From positions 19,500,102-19,564,101 of the forward strand of contig OY741282.1 in assembly GCA_963514095.1 (NCBI GenBank): a DNA stretch of 64,000 nucleotides, given 5' to 3'. The translations under genes and the position numbers were made by a program. The notes under the pieces were generated by a model. That model made no database searches. It was not told where the DNA came from and saw nothing but the letters and a program-made list of their open reading frames with translations. Numbering within the stretch: the stretch's first letter is position 1; every line of letters begins with the position of its first letter. This DNA comes from Eutrigla gurnardus. Its lineage: Eukaryota; Chordata; Actinopteri; Perciformes; Triglidae. Positions 47,685 to 61,736 of this stretch are shown here, piece after piece.

Positions 47685-50314
47685 GAAGTGCAGGTTGAAA
47701 TAAAGGTGTATGTATGTAGTACACAGTGGATATATTAATAAATAAGTGAATGTGTGATTGGAAGGTCTTTTATTTGACTTCAACCATGTTCCCTCACATA
47801 CATGTACATTACCTTTAAGACACTACAACCTTTAAGACAACCTCCAAAAAGACGGTTTCCTGCTTGAAACATTGAAAAAGCGTCTTTCCTGCGTGTAACA
47901 GCTAAGAAAGGCTATTCCCTGCTTTACACCTCCATACCTATACCAATAAACTTACACTCCCAAGGGACCACGATGGAAATAAGCCTACGGGGCTTTTTTT
48001 TTTGTCTTATCCTTTTGACACAATGTATGTGTGCTTATCTTTGTACATGTGTCAATAAAGAATCAATCGTTTTAAAAATGTCATTTCAGCATGATGGTGC
48101 GACCATTGAGATTAAGCATCTTTTTTATAAGAGAGATCTTTATATACTTTTCCTCAACAACATCTGTGATGGTGGGAGAAACCATTGTTTCCCGTGGTTC
48201 GGTCCAAGCAGATGGAGCCGCCCACGTAAAGGCCCTCTCACTGAGCCCTGGATGTTCCCGTGGTACCGACACAAGGCGGGAGCCCAGGGAGCACATGCTG
48301 CAGTTTGACTCTGCTGATGGAAGTCAACATGGAAGCAGATGTAATGGAAGCTGTTCAGGGCATCACTGAGCAGACAGACAATTAAGCTGTGAAAGAAAAG
48401 GACATCACGTCGGTTGCTTGTTGCATTGAAGAGATCTTCAAGCCAAGTTAATGAAGTTTGTTCACAAAAAAACGACTTCACAGGAATTTTTTTTTGGTGT
48501 TTTTGTGGTTGAAAGAAAACGTTGACCGCTGCGTCTAAAAAAACTGTGCATTGCACCAAAGCAAGCATAGATCCCCCTCCAGAAAACTTCCTAAAAAGTG
48601 TGCCAATATGTAAAACCGTGAGCTACCCTGATAGATACTCTGACGACCCCTGAGAGCTTCCTCTTCCTCTCCTCACCTGCAGTCTTGGTCGGTATCCGAA
48701 TGTTCCTCCCTGCTGCTCACTAACAGCTCTGCATGGTCAAAAAAAAAAAAAAAAAACACCTCCTGAGAGCCGTGAATCATTTTCTCTCTCTCTCAAACTG
48801 ACAGTATTTTAACATAAATGTGAAAGTTTGATCTTAAATATAAGTACACCGATACGTCTCTCAAGCCTTAACCGACGATGGAGGAGACTTCAAACTGCTG
48901 AGTCACACCGTATCGAACCACGCCGCTTCAGCTTCAGCGTCAGCCTCTAATGAAACTGACTAATCGGCTGCTTGCAAGGGGTTTTTTTTTCAGGCGCATC
49001 GAGATGTCGGCGGCGTAGCGGCGAGGTGTGTGTGTGTGTGCAGAAAGGGCCTCGACACAAGAGGGAGAGACAGACGGGAGAGTCAGACAGAGAGACTCCT
49101 AATCGATAGCGCCTTAATGGTCATCTTTATAGCCGGACGAGCGTCCTATCGGCTCTCGGCTTCTCCTGCGCTCGGGGCGTGGCGCTCCAGCCGGCCTGCC
49201 TCTCTGAAGGACGTCCGAGAGAGTTTCAAAGGCGATAACAAATCAAACTGTTCCCCGAATCTAATATCAAACAGGCCTGGTGTCAGCATTTATTAGAGAA
49301 ATCAGATCCCTCCCTCCATCTCTCCCCCTCCCTCCCCTCCACTCTCCCACTTGCAGTATTCCGACACACAGCGGCCCCTTTGAAGTCGAAAGAATGCAGG
49401 ATCGCAAATTACCCAGGAGACACTGCTGATAGTCTTTGAAGCCCTCCTTTGATAGTGTTGTTTTTTGTGCCCCCCCCCCCTCCCTGCTACATCTCTCTCC
49501 CTCTATCTCTCCCTCGCTTTCCCCCCCTTCTTTCCATACACAATGTAGTTTGCAATCATTAATCGGCACAATGCTGAGATCACACACACATAACTTACAC
49601 TCAGTAATAAGCAAGACGTGCTGAAAATGGACAGGGGACATTTTTAAATCGTTAAAACTGGCTTGTTTATACTCATTTATGTCATTTTACAATAAGAGGT
49701 GGACCACTCCCCTCAGCTGTCTGTGTGGACGGGGACGACAAGGCTGTGGTTTGGAGGATCCAACTCAAACTCCGGGCCTCGTGGCATCATACCGAGCTCC
49801 CTCCCTCTTCCCCCCCAAAAACAGAGTGACAGATGAGAAGTCCACGGGCATGATGTAATTTTCTCTTAGCCGCATACTCACAAGCTGTCACGGAGCATTT
49901 CTGTTTACTCTGGTCTCTCCGCGCTACATGTTGGGGGAATAAAAAATGTAAAGGCACTCAGAAGTTATTTCTCTCCACATCAGACAGCCTGTCAGCTATA
50001 ATGCAAGGACGAATCTGTTTAGGAAAACTGACAACAAACGCCCACTTGTTTAAATGGCTGTTATTTGGATTTCGGGGGGGGGGGGCTGACAGAAAGAAAT
50101 CTTTTTTTTTTCAACAGATGGCGAGAAAAAAAATGGTATAAGCTGAAAAACAGCATATATCTGGTAAAACCTCTCCGAGGCACATCCGAAGACCAGATTG
50201 GGATGAGGTCTGATTTCTGACAAATACACATGTCGATGTCAACGTTGAAGTTATCCGTACGATGCGTAGCCGCTGCACAGCGACAAATGTTGCTTTATTG
50301 ATTGAGTTCTCAGG

Positions 50315-50330
50315 TGCGCCCTCTAGTGGA
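50315..50330 (-). promoter_or_regulatory. CTCF-like motif
   Basis: The plus strand reads TGCGCCCTCTAGTGGA; reversed this is TCCACTAGAGGGCGCA, a full match to CCASYAGRKGGCRS. Motif match only. Confidence 0.45.
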
Positions 50331-51879
50331 ATCAAAGTGTAGCACATAGGCAAGTACGTGAAGGGTATCATTCATGATCTCGCAGCCGGTTGTCAATGGC
50401 AACGCGTGTTTAAACAGCAAATATATCAATAAATAGATGCTGCTGTGTTTTATATTTATATTCTTTACATTTTTATATTTGTTTTATATATATATATAAA
50501 TAATAATATAATAATTAATAATATATAATTTACAGTACAAAAGAAACCGCCCACTTCCTCTCATTTAATGTCAGTTTCTCTTCGGTGACAAACAGCCGGA
50601 TTCGATCCGCCGACCATCAGTGATCTGTTTGACTTCAGTCAATACTTCCAAGGACACGTTGACCATCTATGTGCTAATTTTTTTCCAGACACACGTCACG
50701 ACTCCGCGGCTCATTACGGGGCTGATGACACATCTTCCTTTTTTTTTCTCTCTTTTTTTGGGGGTAAAATGTCAAATTTCTTTGAAGTGCTCTTCCTTTT
50801 CATGTCACAAGATCTAAAAGTTTAGTAATAGTTCTGAGCACGTATGAAACTGATAGAGCATTCCTCCTGTTCTTCACTTTTAATCACCGGGGGAATTCAA
50901 ACGCATCGTCTCCACATTCCAAGTACAGATCACTTCCTAAGAGATGATGCAACCATTTTGAATTCAAGTGTAATGACAGTCCATTGTAGCTGGGTTGGTA
51001 AAAACAAAAAAAAAACCCGTCTTTTTATAAATCTTAAATGGCCCGGGCTTCATTAAAACACATGTTACTCAAGAGTGTACTTTTTTGCGTTTGACAGGTT
51101 TGACAAACGTTGCTTTTGAGCGATGTTTGAGGAAACGACACACACTTGAAGGGCAACGTGTCGCGTGGCGGCGATGGCGGGCCAAGAAGCGCACACACTC
51201 ACACAAGTGTCTCACGGCGGGTTTTCTGCACAGCCCCGGTTGGTTGGTGGAGCCTCACGTCCACTTAGATAATGAACGGTGATCAAGGGTCGTCCTGCTT
51301 GTCATAGTTGCCTCGTGTTACTGCCTGTTCAAAAGGACTCAAACTCCCTGGCCTGAGCTGAAAGGAAAGCTGCACACGGGCGCGTGTTCACATCCAATCA
51401 GCTCCGAGTGTAAATGTGAGCATAGGTTTTTGAGGTGGGGGCTGGAGTCTGACTTGTTTAATATGAACATTTGAAGATCAAGCGCCTTCCACCCACATCC
51501 ACCGAGGGCTTTGAAAAGGGACCCGAATCAGAAAACGCACCGCGGGTACCGTTCCTTCCTTCTAGCAGGACTAACTTAAACCCTGTTGGAGAGGATTTCT
51601 AACTGCAGGTTTATGCATTTGTCCATCAATAAAATGTGCAAAAATACATATATATATAATATATATATTAGGGTTGATACTAGAATACCCAGAAAAAAAC
51701 TTAAATTGACAATACAAACAACATCAATAACACTTTTTAAAAAGGAAACACAATAACATAACTGTAGGGTGTGTAATATATAATTTATATTATATGTATT
51801 CCGCTACAGTCCTGTTTATTTCCTGTGTTTTTTGGTGACTGCACCATGTTATCGTTGCTGATATCGAATCTGATACTAA

Positions 51880-51905
51880 TTATATATATATATATATATA
51901 TATAT
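51880..51905. repeat. (AT)n microsatellite
   Basis: About 12 AT units followed by ATGCATGCATGC. Confidence 0.9.
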
Positions 51906-54900
51906 CCAACATGCATGCATGCACACACACTCAATGCAAAGAATCACATGTTAAGAAAGCCCACCAACCACCTGCACCAGCTGGTGATACTGGAAGGCTG
52001 CAGCGCGGCGGAAGGGCGACCCGTCAGCAACACGGTGGCTTTTAGCACTTCTCAAATCTCCGAGGAGACGAACGAGGAAGGAAGCGAGGAAAGAAAGGGC
52101 ATGCCGTGTTCTCTGCTGCCAGAGGTTCCCAACCCCATCAGAGCAGAGCGAGCATCCCTTCATCAACGCCACCCGACACGTTTCCATGTGTTTATTCATC
52201 ACATTTTAGTGGATATGATTAGAATATTTATGTTGTGAGAGAATGCTGTGATTGGCGATAGCTGGACGTGTCATCACCTTTGTTTTCCCTCTCTACGAAC
52301 TTGCAAACTAGTTTTCTAGCACCACGGCGTGTGGTGTTAAGGTGTTAAAACTCTAATATCTATCAGAGTTTTAGACCCTTGTTTTCAGCAAATATCACAG
52401 AAGCAGCTGTTGGGATGATGACTCGTGTCGGTCGGGAGCAGAGGAAGACGTTGGGTGACAATACGACATAATTGCACTGTTTATTCCTTTTAAATGACTT
52501 TGTTTTTATATACCAAAACATAACTATAGATGTGTAAGACCAGAAAAGGATTAAAAGTTGTTTGTTTTTTGCTCTTTTACGACTTCATACTTTAAGCGAG
52601 ATAACGAGTTGCAGCACGACGGATTCACTATTCCTCCCGGACTCCCAAAGACGAGCAACGTAAAGGTCAAATCAAGAAGAAAGGAAGAAATATGTAGATT
52701 GGGTCATCGCTGTAATGTAACCATTCACAACATGCATTCATTCAGCCGCTGATCCCCGTTTCCAGTCATACGGGCTGTAAAGGAAACAAAAGCCCCCCTC
52801 CCTCCACAGAGAGAGTTAAACAATGCCGTTAGCAATGCTAGCGTGTCTCTCAAGGCTTCAGCGGTGCAGCCATGCATACTGTAACACACACACTCACACA
52901 CACACACATGGGTACGCCGTCTTTTCATCTCCACATTATCGGCGTGAAACCGCTAATGAGAGCCGGTGTGTGTGTGTGTAACGACGCCGGTTTCATCCTA
53001 TTGAGCAGCTCTCTGCTACTGAGGGACTAGTAAAAGACGTGTGTGTGTGTGTGTGTGTGATCAGGGTTGAAGCAGAGGGATGGAGGGGTTAAACTGAACA
53101 CCGTGGAGAACCGCGGCATCTGGGAGAACAGATGAGGGGAAAGCTCCTCTCTTTGCACAGCAATGAAGCACAGACGCTGAATTCTTTGCCTTTTTCGCAT
53201 TTCATCATCCGTTTAGTGTTGCGGGGCCGTGGAGGGTGGAGGGAGGGTGGAGGGTGGAGGGAGGAGGGCGGAGGCCACTCTGTTGGGACGAAAGGGAATC
53301 TAATCATAAGATTGAGGGGGTGGAATTAATATACATGTGAAATGGGGAATAGAGGTGGAAAAAAAACAAAGAAAGTTAATTGTCCCATGACCTTGTTTGC
53401 CTTTATATCCTTATAAAGTGTTAAAGGCAGACTTGCATATTTATTCTATAGTAGATATAGAGAGAAGGCTGTAAAAAAAAAAAAGTTTACACTGTTAATA
53501 ATTCGTTTTAATGTCACTTGAAAGTGACTCAGGCTGAATCAAGCAGTCGGTTTAGCTAGTTTATTGGCTTAGGAGACAAAAAGTAGGACCAATGATGACG
53601 CTTCATCTATATGATGCTGCTGTTCAACAACTTTCCTCCTCTCTGTTTTGTGACTTTTCTTTTCTTTTTACCTCTGAGGTTTGCACGAGCAAAGTATTGC
53701 TCATGTATTAATATTTCTCTGTAGTTTCCCCCCAGCTGCACTGGAAGAGAGAGGCCTCCTTTGGTGTGTTTTCTGAACTTTTGAATAAATATTCAGTCAA
53801 AAGGATTTAAGTGAATAAAACCAAGCTGTTAGCAGGACAGTGAGACATTATGCAGGACGTTGTTGTTGTTGTTGTTTTTGTCTACAGCACAACTAACGCT
53901 TATTATCAGAAGAAACTAGAACAAACTCAACACTAAAGAGCAGTGGTGGAAGTGTGGAAAATCGGCATCATCTTGCAGTATTGCAATCAAAAAGCTTATC
54001 CATATTAGATAAGGTTCCGTTTAGAAACACATTCAGGGAAAGAAAATACTTGAAGTTTGGTTTTCTTTTTAAGCTACAAGCCTAATTATCATTTCCTACT
54101 AAGCTTAGCAGATTATAGGAATGTATTCTGCATCCAAATGCGGATCCACACAACTATTTTATTGGTGCAAAGTCTTATGTTAAATGTTGGCTTGAAACTT
54201 TTTCATAAGCAAAATGTTTCCAGCCTAACAAGGAGTAATACTTAAACATTTACACATTACTGCGTGCCTGTTTGTCATGGGGAGCGTCGCTCAGCCTGTG
54301 AAAGGCTTAATGTCTTTTGTGGCTCCGGAGCGGCTTTGTCAAGTCTGGGGGAAAAATACAAGACTCTCATGTTAATGAGTCGCGTGCGTTGGACTCGTCG
54401 GGACGCTCGCATGATTACAGAGTTGGTGAACGCGGCGCGTCGACGGCGTGCACCGCGTTTGACTTTGGGTTCAGTTCCACCGCTCCTCAAAGTCACTCAC
54501 GTGAAGTATGACGGAAGTATTTGCATGGATTTAAAAATAGACAGAAGATCAAACCCTTACGCATACTGCCTTATACGTCAAGAGATCTTGACCTCTGCTG
54601 TTGACCTCTGCAAGATATCTACTACTTACACATCCCTACACTCTAGAAACGCCTCTTTAAAGTTGTACTCCGCACCATTTTCATCTATTTAATTCTCTTT
54701 TAAGTTACTATCAATCAAAGAGTGAGTTAAAACAATGGTGATCGATCACATGACCTGTCTGTGGCGACATTCCACGCAAAATTTAAAATGAGTGATGCTT
54801 TTTACGTCAGTCAGCAGCGGTTGGTCTGCAGGTGGAGCTACTCACAGAAGTATGCTGCGTTTACTTGTAATCTGAAATCGGTAACTTCCATGTGCTGAGT

Positions 54901-55803
54901 CAGGCTCCCTCTAGTCTAAAGTGTTTGATACATGTCATTCCTGCTGACTCATGATGGAGGATCAACATCCAGAGAAAGAAGACCATTCAACTTCCAGTCC
55001 AAGAAAAAGAACCAACAAACTAATGGAAGTGAAGAAGGAACGTCATCAAGAAGCAAAGTGACGCCAACGAGGGGAAACCACGGACCTCCTTTCAGTGTGG
55101 AGCATTTGAAGGCATCACGCAGATGATAGACGGTCCACACTGTTGGGTGAGGGAGATGAGTCCCAGAGACTCGCCTGCAGTTCCATCTACCGCCAGAGAG
55201 GCCGCTAGAAGCAAATCTTAAGGACTACATCTGCGTATACGTCCTGTAGTTTGTCTGTTCAAGTAGCATGAAAGTGATCCAGAGGACCACGCTGAAGATA
55301 CATCACACAGAGTTGGTCCTGATCCTGACAACCCCGGACACTTTCAGATCCCTAGAGTGATGCTTTAAAGGAACTTTTGGCTCATTCTCTGGTGCTGTCT
55401 TTGGTTTCCATATGAGAAAAGTGTGTTTGATTGATAATTTAATAAAGGAATGTACACTATCACGCTCTGCAAAACACACCTCATTATCTGAATTACCTTG
55501 CGTTCGTTTGTCGGCTACCACAGAGGGACAGAAAGCGTGTGAGCTCATTTTAAAGAGCCGAGTCACTTAGTATTGCTACCCGACTGCTCACGCAGCCACA
55601 CGGGGTTCGCATGCCAAAATGTAAAAAAAAAAAAAATCTTCCACTGAAAAAAGAGAAATATCGCTTTAGGTGAAGATATGACACAGCTTATTAAAAACTC
55701 TAGGCAGCTCGTTTTGACAAGTTGTAGAAAGATATCTATATACAGGACAAGTCTTCCCTTCTCACAAGACCGCCGGACTGTGAATCCTGTTCAGACCGGA
55801 GCA

Positions 55804-55830
55804 GGGGGGGGGGGGGGGGGGGGGGGGGGG
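55804..55830. repeat. Poly(G) tract, 27 bases
   Basis: Twenty-seven consecutive G, the longest mononucleotide C/G run in the window. Confidence 0.95.
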
Positions 55831-55974
55831 TAGCAAACCAGAGACGGTATCAAACCCGCTGAAGATGATGCAGAAACAGTCATTCATATTTCATAAGCGG
55901 AGCCCTTTGCATATATCCCCCCCCCCCCCCTCCCCACCTTTAACATTTGCTTATTAAATTTGCAGCTGTCAAAG

Positions 55975-55976
<2 letters not shown>

Positions 55977-56060
<84 letters not shown>
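55977..56060. repeat. (CA)n microsatellite
   Basis: About 42 uninterrupted CA units; a second, interrupted CA/CG tract follows near 56,118-56,148. Confidence 0.97.
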
Positions 56061-56062
<2 letters not shown>

Positions 56063-56278
56063 GCAATTATTCTCAAAATCCTGGGTGTGCAGTAACATAC
56101 TCACACAAGGTGTAGAAACACACACACACACACGCACGCACACACACAGTTCCTGTTCCCAAAGCCGAGACCTGAGACAGGTACCCTGACTTCAAACTCA
56201 TTACTTTAGACAAGGTTTTTAATGGAGGCTGGAGCCGGGCACCGAGGTACAGGACTGAATGAGACCGGGACACAGAGA

Positions 56279-56326
56279 GAGGGAGAGAGAGGGAGAGAGG
56301 AAGAGGGAGAGAGAGAGAGAGAGAGT
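56279..56326. repeat. (GA)n-like purine tract
   Basis: GAGAGGGAGA-type repeats over about 48 bp. Confidence 0.85.
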
Positions 56327-56850
56327 AAACTTTTATTTTTTAAAGTCACAACACGCCCACTTGACCACAGACCTGATTCTGGTGAGGAAGTAAAGAAACA
56401 AAGCGGTCCGAAGGGGCCTTCAGCTCGCACACATCCTCTCTCCGGCTCGGGTTCCTCTCTGTTACCAACATTTACCACCGGGGGAGTCACCGAGCAGCAC
56501 CCGAAACACCCCGGGGTGCCATAACGACAATACTGCAGCAGCACGGCGGCTAAACGACGGTGAGCTCACACTCACGGGGACGCGGCGGGAGGAAGAAGTG
56601 GCGGGAGACGCGCTGATCAATGAGCAATCGATGCGACCCTGCCAGGTAATCACAAACCGCGGTGATTAACGGCGACCGATCAATCGCCATTAACCCCCTC
56701 GCATGTTCCAGTTAAGCAGGCAATTAGAGTCGATGTGTGTGTGATGGAAGGGCTGACGTTACGGGAGGCTCTTACACATCGCTGTGAATGGACTCACTAA
56801 CAGCACCGCACGCACAAAACGCCACTATTTGAGTACAAAAAGTATATAAA

Positions 56851-56876
56851 GTATATATATATATATATATATATAA
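56851..56876. repeat. (AT)n microsatellite
   Basis: About 12 AT units. Confidence 0.9.
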
Positions 56877-57027
56877 ATAAAAGTTCTTGCACATATCTCT
56901 CAGTCAGTCTGACATATCTGATTAAATTGGAACCAAAAGGGCACGACTGGACAGAGTTCCATACATAAAGAAGAAGTTATATAGAAACAGAATCTGAGAG
57001 TTCTTCCTTCACGCTCTCACACTCCCC

Positions 57028-57141
<114 letters not shown>

Positions 57142-58588
57142 ATATTTTCACATGCGGTTCAGCAGAATCAAGGTGTCGAGGATGAAATAATCTTTAATAA
57201 TCTTTTTTTCTTCTTCAAGGACACTCTGAGATCTTTGCCTCAGATGAGAGACACCCGGGTTATCATCAGCTGCTCGTCGAGAACCTGAGAAACTCACTCC
57301 GACGGCTGTTGTTAACGGACAAAGTGATGCATGTGTTCAATTTGCATGTGTTCAATCAAAAAAAGCTGACTTTCATTGCAACTAATGAGGAATGAAAACA
57401 CTTAATGGATGCCGGATCCTGGGTGTGTTGCTTAGTTTGTACCAGAAGAGGGAGCCGCTACTGGGGGGCAGCCGAAATAGGTCAGAGTCTCTCTCTCCCC
57501 TCACACCTGGATGCTCCTCTTCACTTCCTTTAAATCCCGTAACATATCAACACTCTTTGCTTCCTCTTTTCCTTCTTTACCCCTCAACCACACCATCGCT
57601 GACTTTCACCGAGCACTTTGGTGGAGCCGCTCCACCCTCCCCCCCCCTTCCTTCCTGCTCCCATCCTCCTCTCGCTCACACTCCCCCTTCCTCCTCCTCC
57701 TCCTCCTCCTCCCGCCCCCTCCCACCGTTATTGCACGGCTCAGCACAACTCCCAAACTTCAGCCATCACAGAACTCTGACAAATATTCTACACCGCAAAG
57801 CACTCTAACGCGCCGCTTACTTTGCTCCTACGCTGACCTTGAAGCTGGCGAAGGATGCACGAGGCAGGATGGATGCCTGTGTGTCTCCCCCTCTGTGTAA
57901 GTGTTCGTTTTTTCCCATCAAATGCTGATCAATATCACTGCAAGGTCACTTTAAAATTCAATTAATAAAAAAAAAAATGGACATCACAGGAGCCCTCGCC
58001 AACCCCCCGGGGGGCTCAAACACCCAACATGACCCAATCACGGGGCGCACAAGTCAAAGAAATATGGAAGATAAATTGAAAAAAAATTCACGTCTGTATT
58101 ATTAAGCACAAAGCATTTTTTTTTGGGGGAGATGGGTTTTGTCTGGAATGAATGTCTCACCAACTTCATGTTTTATTAACGGTCCCGAAGCCAGCCAGCA
58201 AAAGCATATTGTGTCTTGCGCCACCATCTGTGTGTATTTTTCCCCTGCATGTGTTTGTGCGCGACGGGATGTGTGTGTTTATGCGTGCGAGCGCCTTATT
58301 CGTGTCGTGGCACGCGGCGCGCTCGGCTCAACGAGGTCAGGTGAGCGTGGAGGAAAAAAAAAAATCTGACTGGCTTCCGATGATGATAATGAAAAGTTTC
58401 GCTTGCGTTGAATAACCATTAATGTGCCACTTCATGCAAACACACAAGGGCTGCATTAAAATATGCATGTTGAGCCACCACTCAGTCTTAATATTTAAAC
58501 CAGCCTGGAGGTGAGGCCCACTAGAACACAGCCCGACAGACCGTGTGTACAAAACACTGGCTGTCTCCCATATAAACTCGCTGAGCGT

Positions 58589-58698
<110 letters not shown>

Positions 58699-59246
58699 CG
58701 GTGCTGAAGCAGCGTCAAACAGACAAACATACACAAGAAGATAAACACAAGCTGGTTTAGACAGAGCCATAGATAAATCCATAAAATGTGCGTCCCATAT
58801 GGGAGGAATGCTTTTATTAGCTAAAGTCTGAGCCACAAGGGGGGGAGGAGGGGGGGGGGGTCGTCTGTGGACCACGGGGATGCGACTGGGGCTTATTTGC
58901 AGCGAGAGTGGCTGAGAGAGAGAGAGGATGTGACCCACAGAGGCCCAGGTGATCCGAGGCGTTAATTACCGTCTGCTAATTACGAGAGAGACGCATCATT
59001 AAGCAGAGTGAGCCACCGGAGGGCTTGAGGACTCCCCGTCTCTCCTCCACTCCTCTTCTCTCTCTCTCCTCTTTCTCCCTGACCCCGATCTTCTGTCCCA
59101 ATTAGCACTGGCCCTGCTCTTCCCTCACCCTCCCTCCCCTCCCTCCCCCTCCCCTGTGTGTTTCCATCAACACTGCTGCAGCCGCTGTCTAAACGCAGGC
59201 AGCGTTGGCGGGACACACCATCGGCTGTGGGCCCCGTGGACGGACA

Positions 59247-59268
59247 CACACACACACACACACACACA
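59247..59268. repeat. (CA)n microsatellite
   Basis: About 11 CA units. Confidence 0.9.
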
Positions 59269-61680
59269 GCCATTAGAGGAGGCAGAGCTAAAGAGCCGGC
59301 GTAGACACCTCTGTCTTCTTGCACGATGACTAATGTGGCGTCACAAGCTGTCATCCATGCCTCGCCGAGTCCTTCCTTTCCATTCTCCCGCCCCTCATCG
59401 TCTTAACATTCTATCTGTAATATGATCAGTCGGCCTTTTCTTCTCCCCTCCCTCCGCTGTTCAACTTCTCCTCCGTTACGCAGCGTTTGAGTGATGGCGA
59501 AGTGTGTGTGTGTGTGTGTGCTTCAAACAACTCCGAAGGCGCGTTGCACTCCCAAAGAAGAAGCAGCGTCAGATTGTTTGTATGCAGTACATGACAGCTT
59601 CGGCTGTTACGTAATCCCCCCCCCCCTGTCCTCATCCTCCCATCCTGCCTGAGATACACGTTCCTCCTCATGGACCCTGCGAGGTTTTGGAGGTAGGACA
59701 GGTTCAGCCGGCCCTAGGGGGGGCGGCTCTGAACCTCCTGCCAGCCCGGACCATCTGGAACCCCACGACCACGAGGTCCGGGTCCGCGGCTCCGCCGCCG
59801 GGAAGCCGGGGATGCAGATGAAGACGAGAGGCGGCGAGAGGAAGGATGGTGATGGAGGGAAGACTTTCAGCTAGAAGGCTGAGACTTTGTTGTGACACCA
59901 AGGAGACTTTGAGTCTTTGACGAAGCAAACTATTAGAATGTGTCTATAAAACATCTAACAATAAACTCAATAATACTCGATTCAGGAAAAAAAAAAAAGA
60001 AATCTCTTGGATGTTTTAGTAAAGTTATTTTTAAGCCAGTCAGTTAAATGTTTTGCCTTTGGTTCCTGACAGCGTTTCTTGACATGTTATTACAAGAGCT
60101 GGAAGTTCAGAGGTAAGCTAGAATACTTTGTTCCTGTTGAGCAAAACACACACAACAGTTGGGAAATGTATTTACATCGCTAACATTACCCTATTATTTA
60201 TTTATATATTATTCCTTTCACTGATTTTTTAAGTTTAACCATCAGAATTATCCATATCTAATCAGTATCACATGCAACTAGAAACACGATGAGAGCCACT
60301 GTTTGAAATAATCATTGAAAAAAATGACTGGAGATGGAAAACGAGGGAAGAGATCAGAGACAGGATTGGAAGTGACCTCGTCCCTATCGCAGCTGTGATT
60401 GGCTGTCGACCTTCCCTACACACTCACTGGTCCCCAATCTGTTAGAGATGAGAAGACATCACACACACACGACGCTTGTCTCTGAATGACACCTGTTTAT
60501 ATTCCCATTCGTCCTGGCAAAATGTTTCTAACTGTTCTCTGGTGTGGATAAATGCAAGAACCCGCCCACGCATTTTAATCTGGAAGAGAAAAACTCATTT
60601 GGAAAACGGCTCCGCTCGCTTGTTTGATGTTGCTCTTTCTCTCATTTTTCATGTTGCTTGGAGATGGATGGAGTTTTACTGCAAAAGCAACTTGTAACCT
60701 AATGTTTTTACACGATTGGGGCCGACTTTCTGCTGTTGTGTCTCGGATTGTGTTGTTTAGAGAAATCCTGTTCCCCCCCTTTTTTAAGCTTTTAAGGAAT
60801 AGTTAAGGAAAAAGGCCTTGTTTGCTTTTTTGTGTTCGATGAGAAGACTGAGATGGCTCTCATGTCTGTACAGCAAACAGGATGTTTAGCTTAGCAAGAC
60901 AAAACTTGACTCTGATTTCTATTTTTAAAAAATGTGCAGAAAAAAATCCCCCTTGTGCTCATCGGAGGACTCGTTAGGTAACGGTGGAGAGAGGAAAATG
61001 AACGTCACATAAAAGAAAAACTGAAGAGATGGGCAAGCATGATGGGCAAGCTACTAGTTGCCCACTTGGAGTCCAGCTGGATCAGACTGGATCTGGTCTA
61101 CACGGGGGCGAGGCGAGGAGCCGGTCTGCTCAGACGGCAGAGGCTCCCGTCAGCACAGGTCAGTCAAGGATGGCTCGATAGCGGGCTTAATATTGCAACA
61201 GAGAACATGAATAAAACAAACCCGATACGGACGGTACCACTCCCTCCATCCATTACTTACAACAGTAGGATCTCAGAGCAGTCCTCCAGGCTACAGGGGG
61301 GGGGGGGAACCAGACACCCGGTGCAGCCGAAGCACTCGTTAGTCCCGGGAAGTTGGGATGCGTGTCGTGTAAACACGGCCACTTAATGTGGATGGAACTT
61401 AAACAGAGCTGCCAATCAAGGAGGCAGTCCTTGACCCCCGGGTCGGCTGATGAGAGCTCTCTGGAGGGGGGGGGGGGCTACCGTCGCCTCGCCATCAACA
61501 ACGCGGCTCCATTACAACCGTAGAACAGCTGGAACATCAGGAGAGTGACATTGACAGATTACCGTTCGGAGGAGCACATTTATAAGTAGCCGCAATTACG
61601 TCCGGATCAACTGTCCAAACAGTCAGAAGAGACGAGGAGGCTTAGGATCCGAGCTTGATGAGTGATGTTACAGTTATCAT

Positions 61681-61684
<4 letters not shown>

Positions 61685-61734
<50 letters not shown>
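61685..61734. repeat. (GT)n microsatellite
   Basis: About 25 GT units. Confidence 0.97.

Positions 61735-61736
<2 letters not shown>

Larger units (their letters stand above)
45242..55803. other. Intergenic stretch, no gene recognised
   Basis: Contains a GC-rich patch at about 45,440-45,620, (CA)n at 46,242-46,300, (GT)n at 47,662-47,684, AT-rich repeats near 50,480-50,530, 51,640-51,670 and 51,880-51,905, and purine-rich GGAGGGTGGA repeats near 53,230-53,270. ORFs in this part lack splice-consistent neighbours or recognisable protein content. Candidate regulatory patches are listed as findings. Confidence 0.6.
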
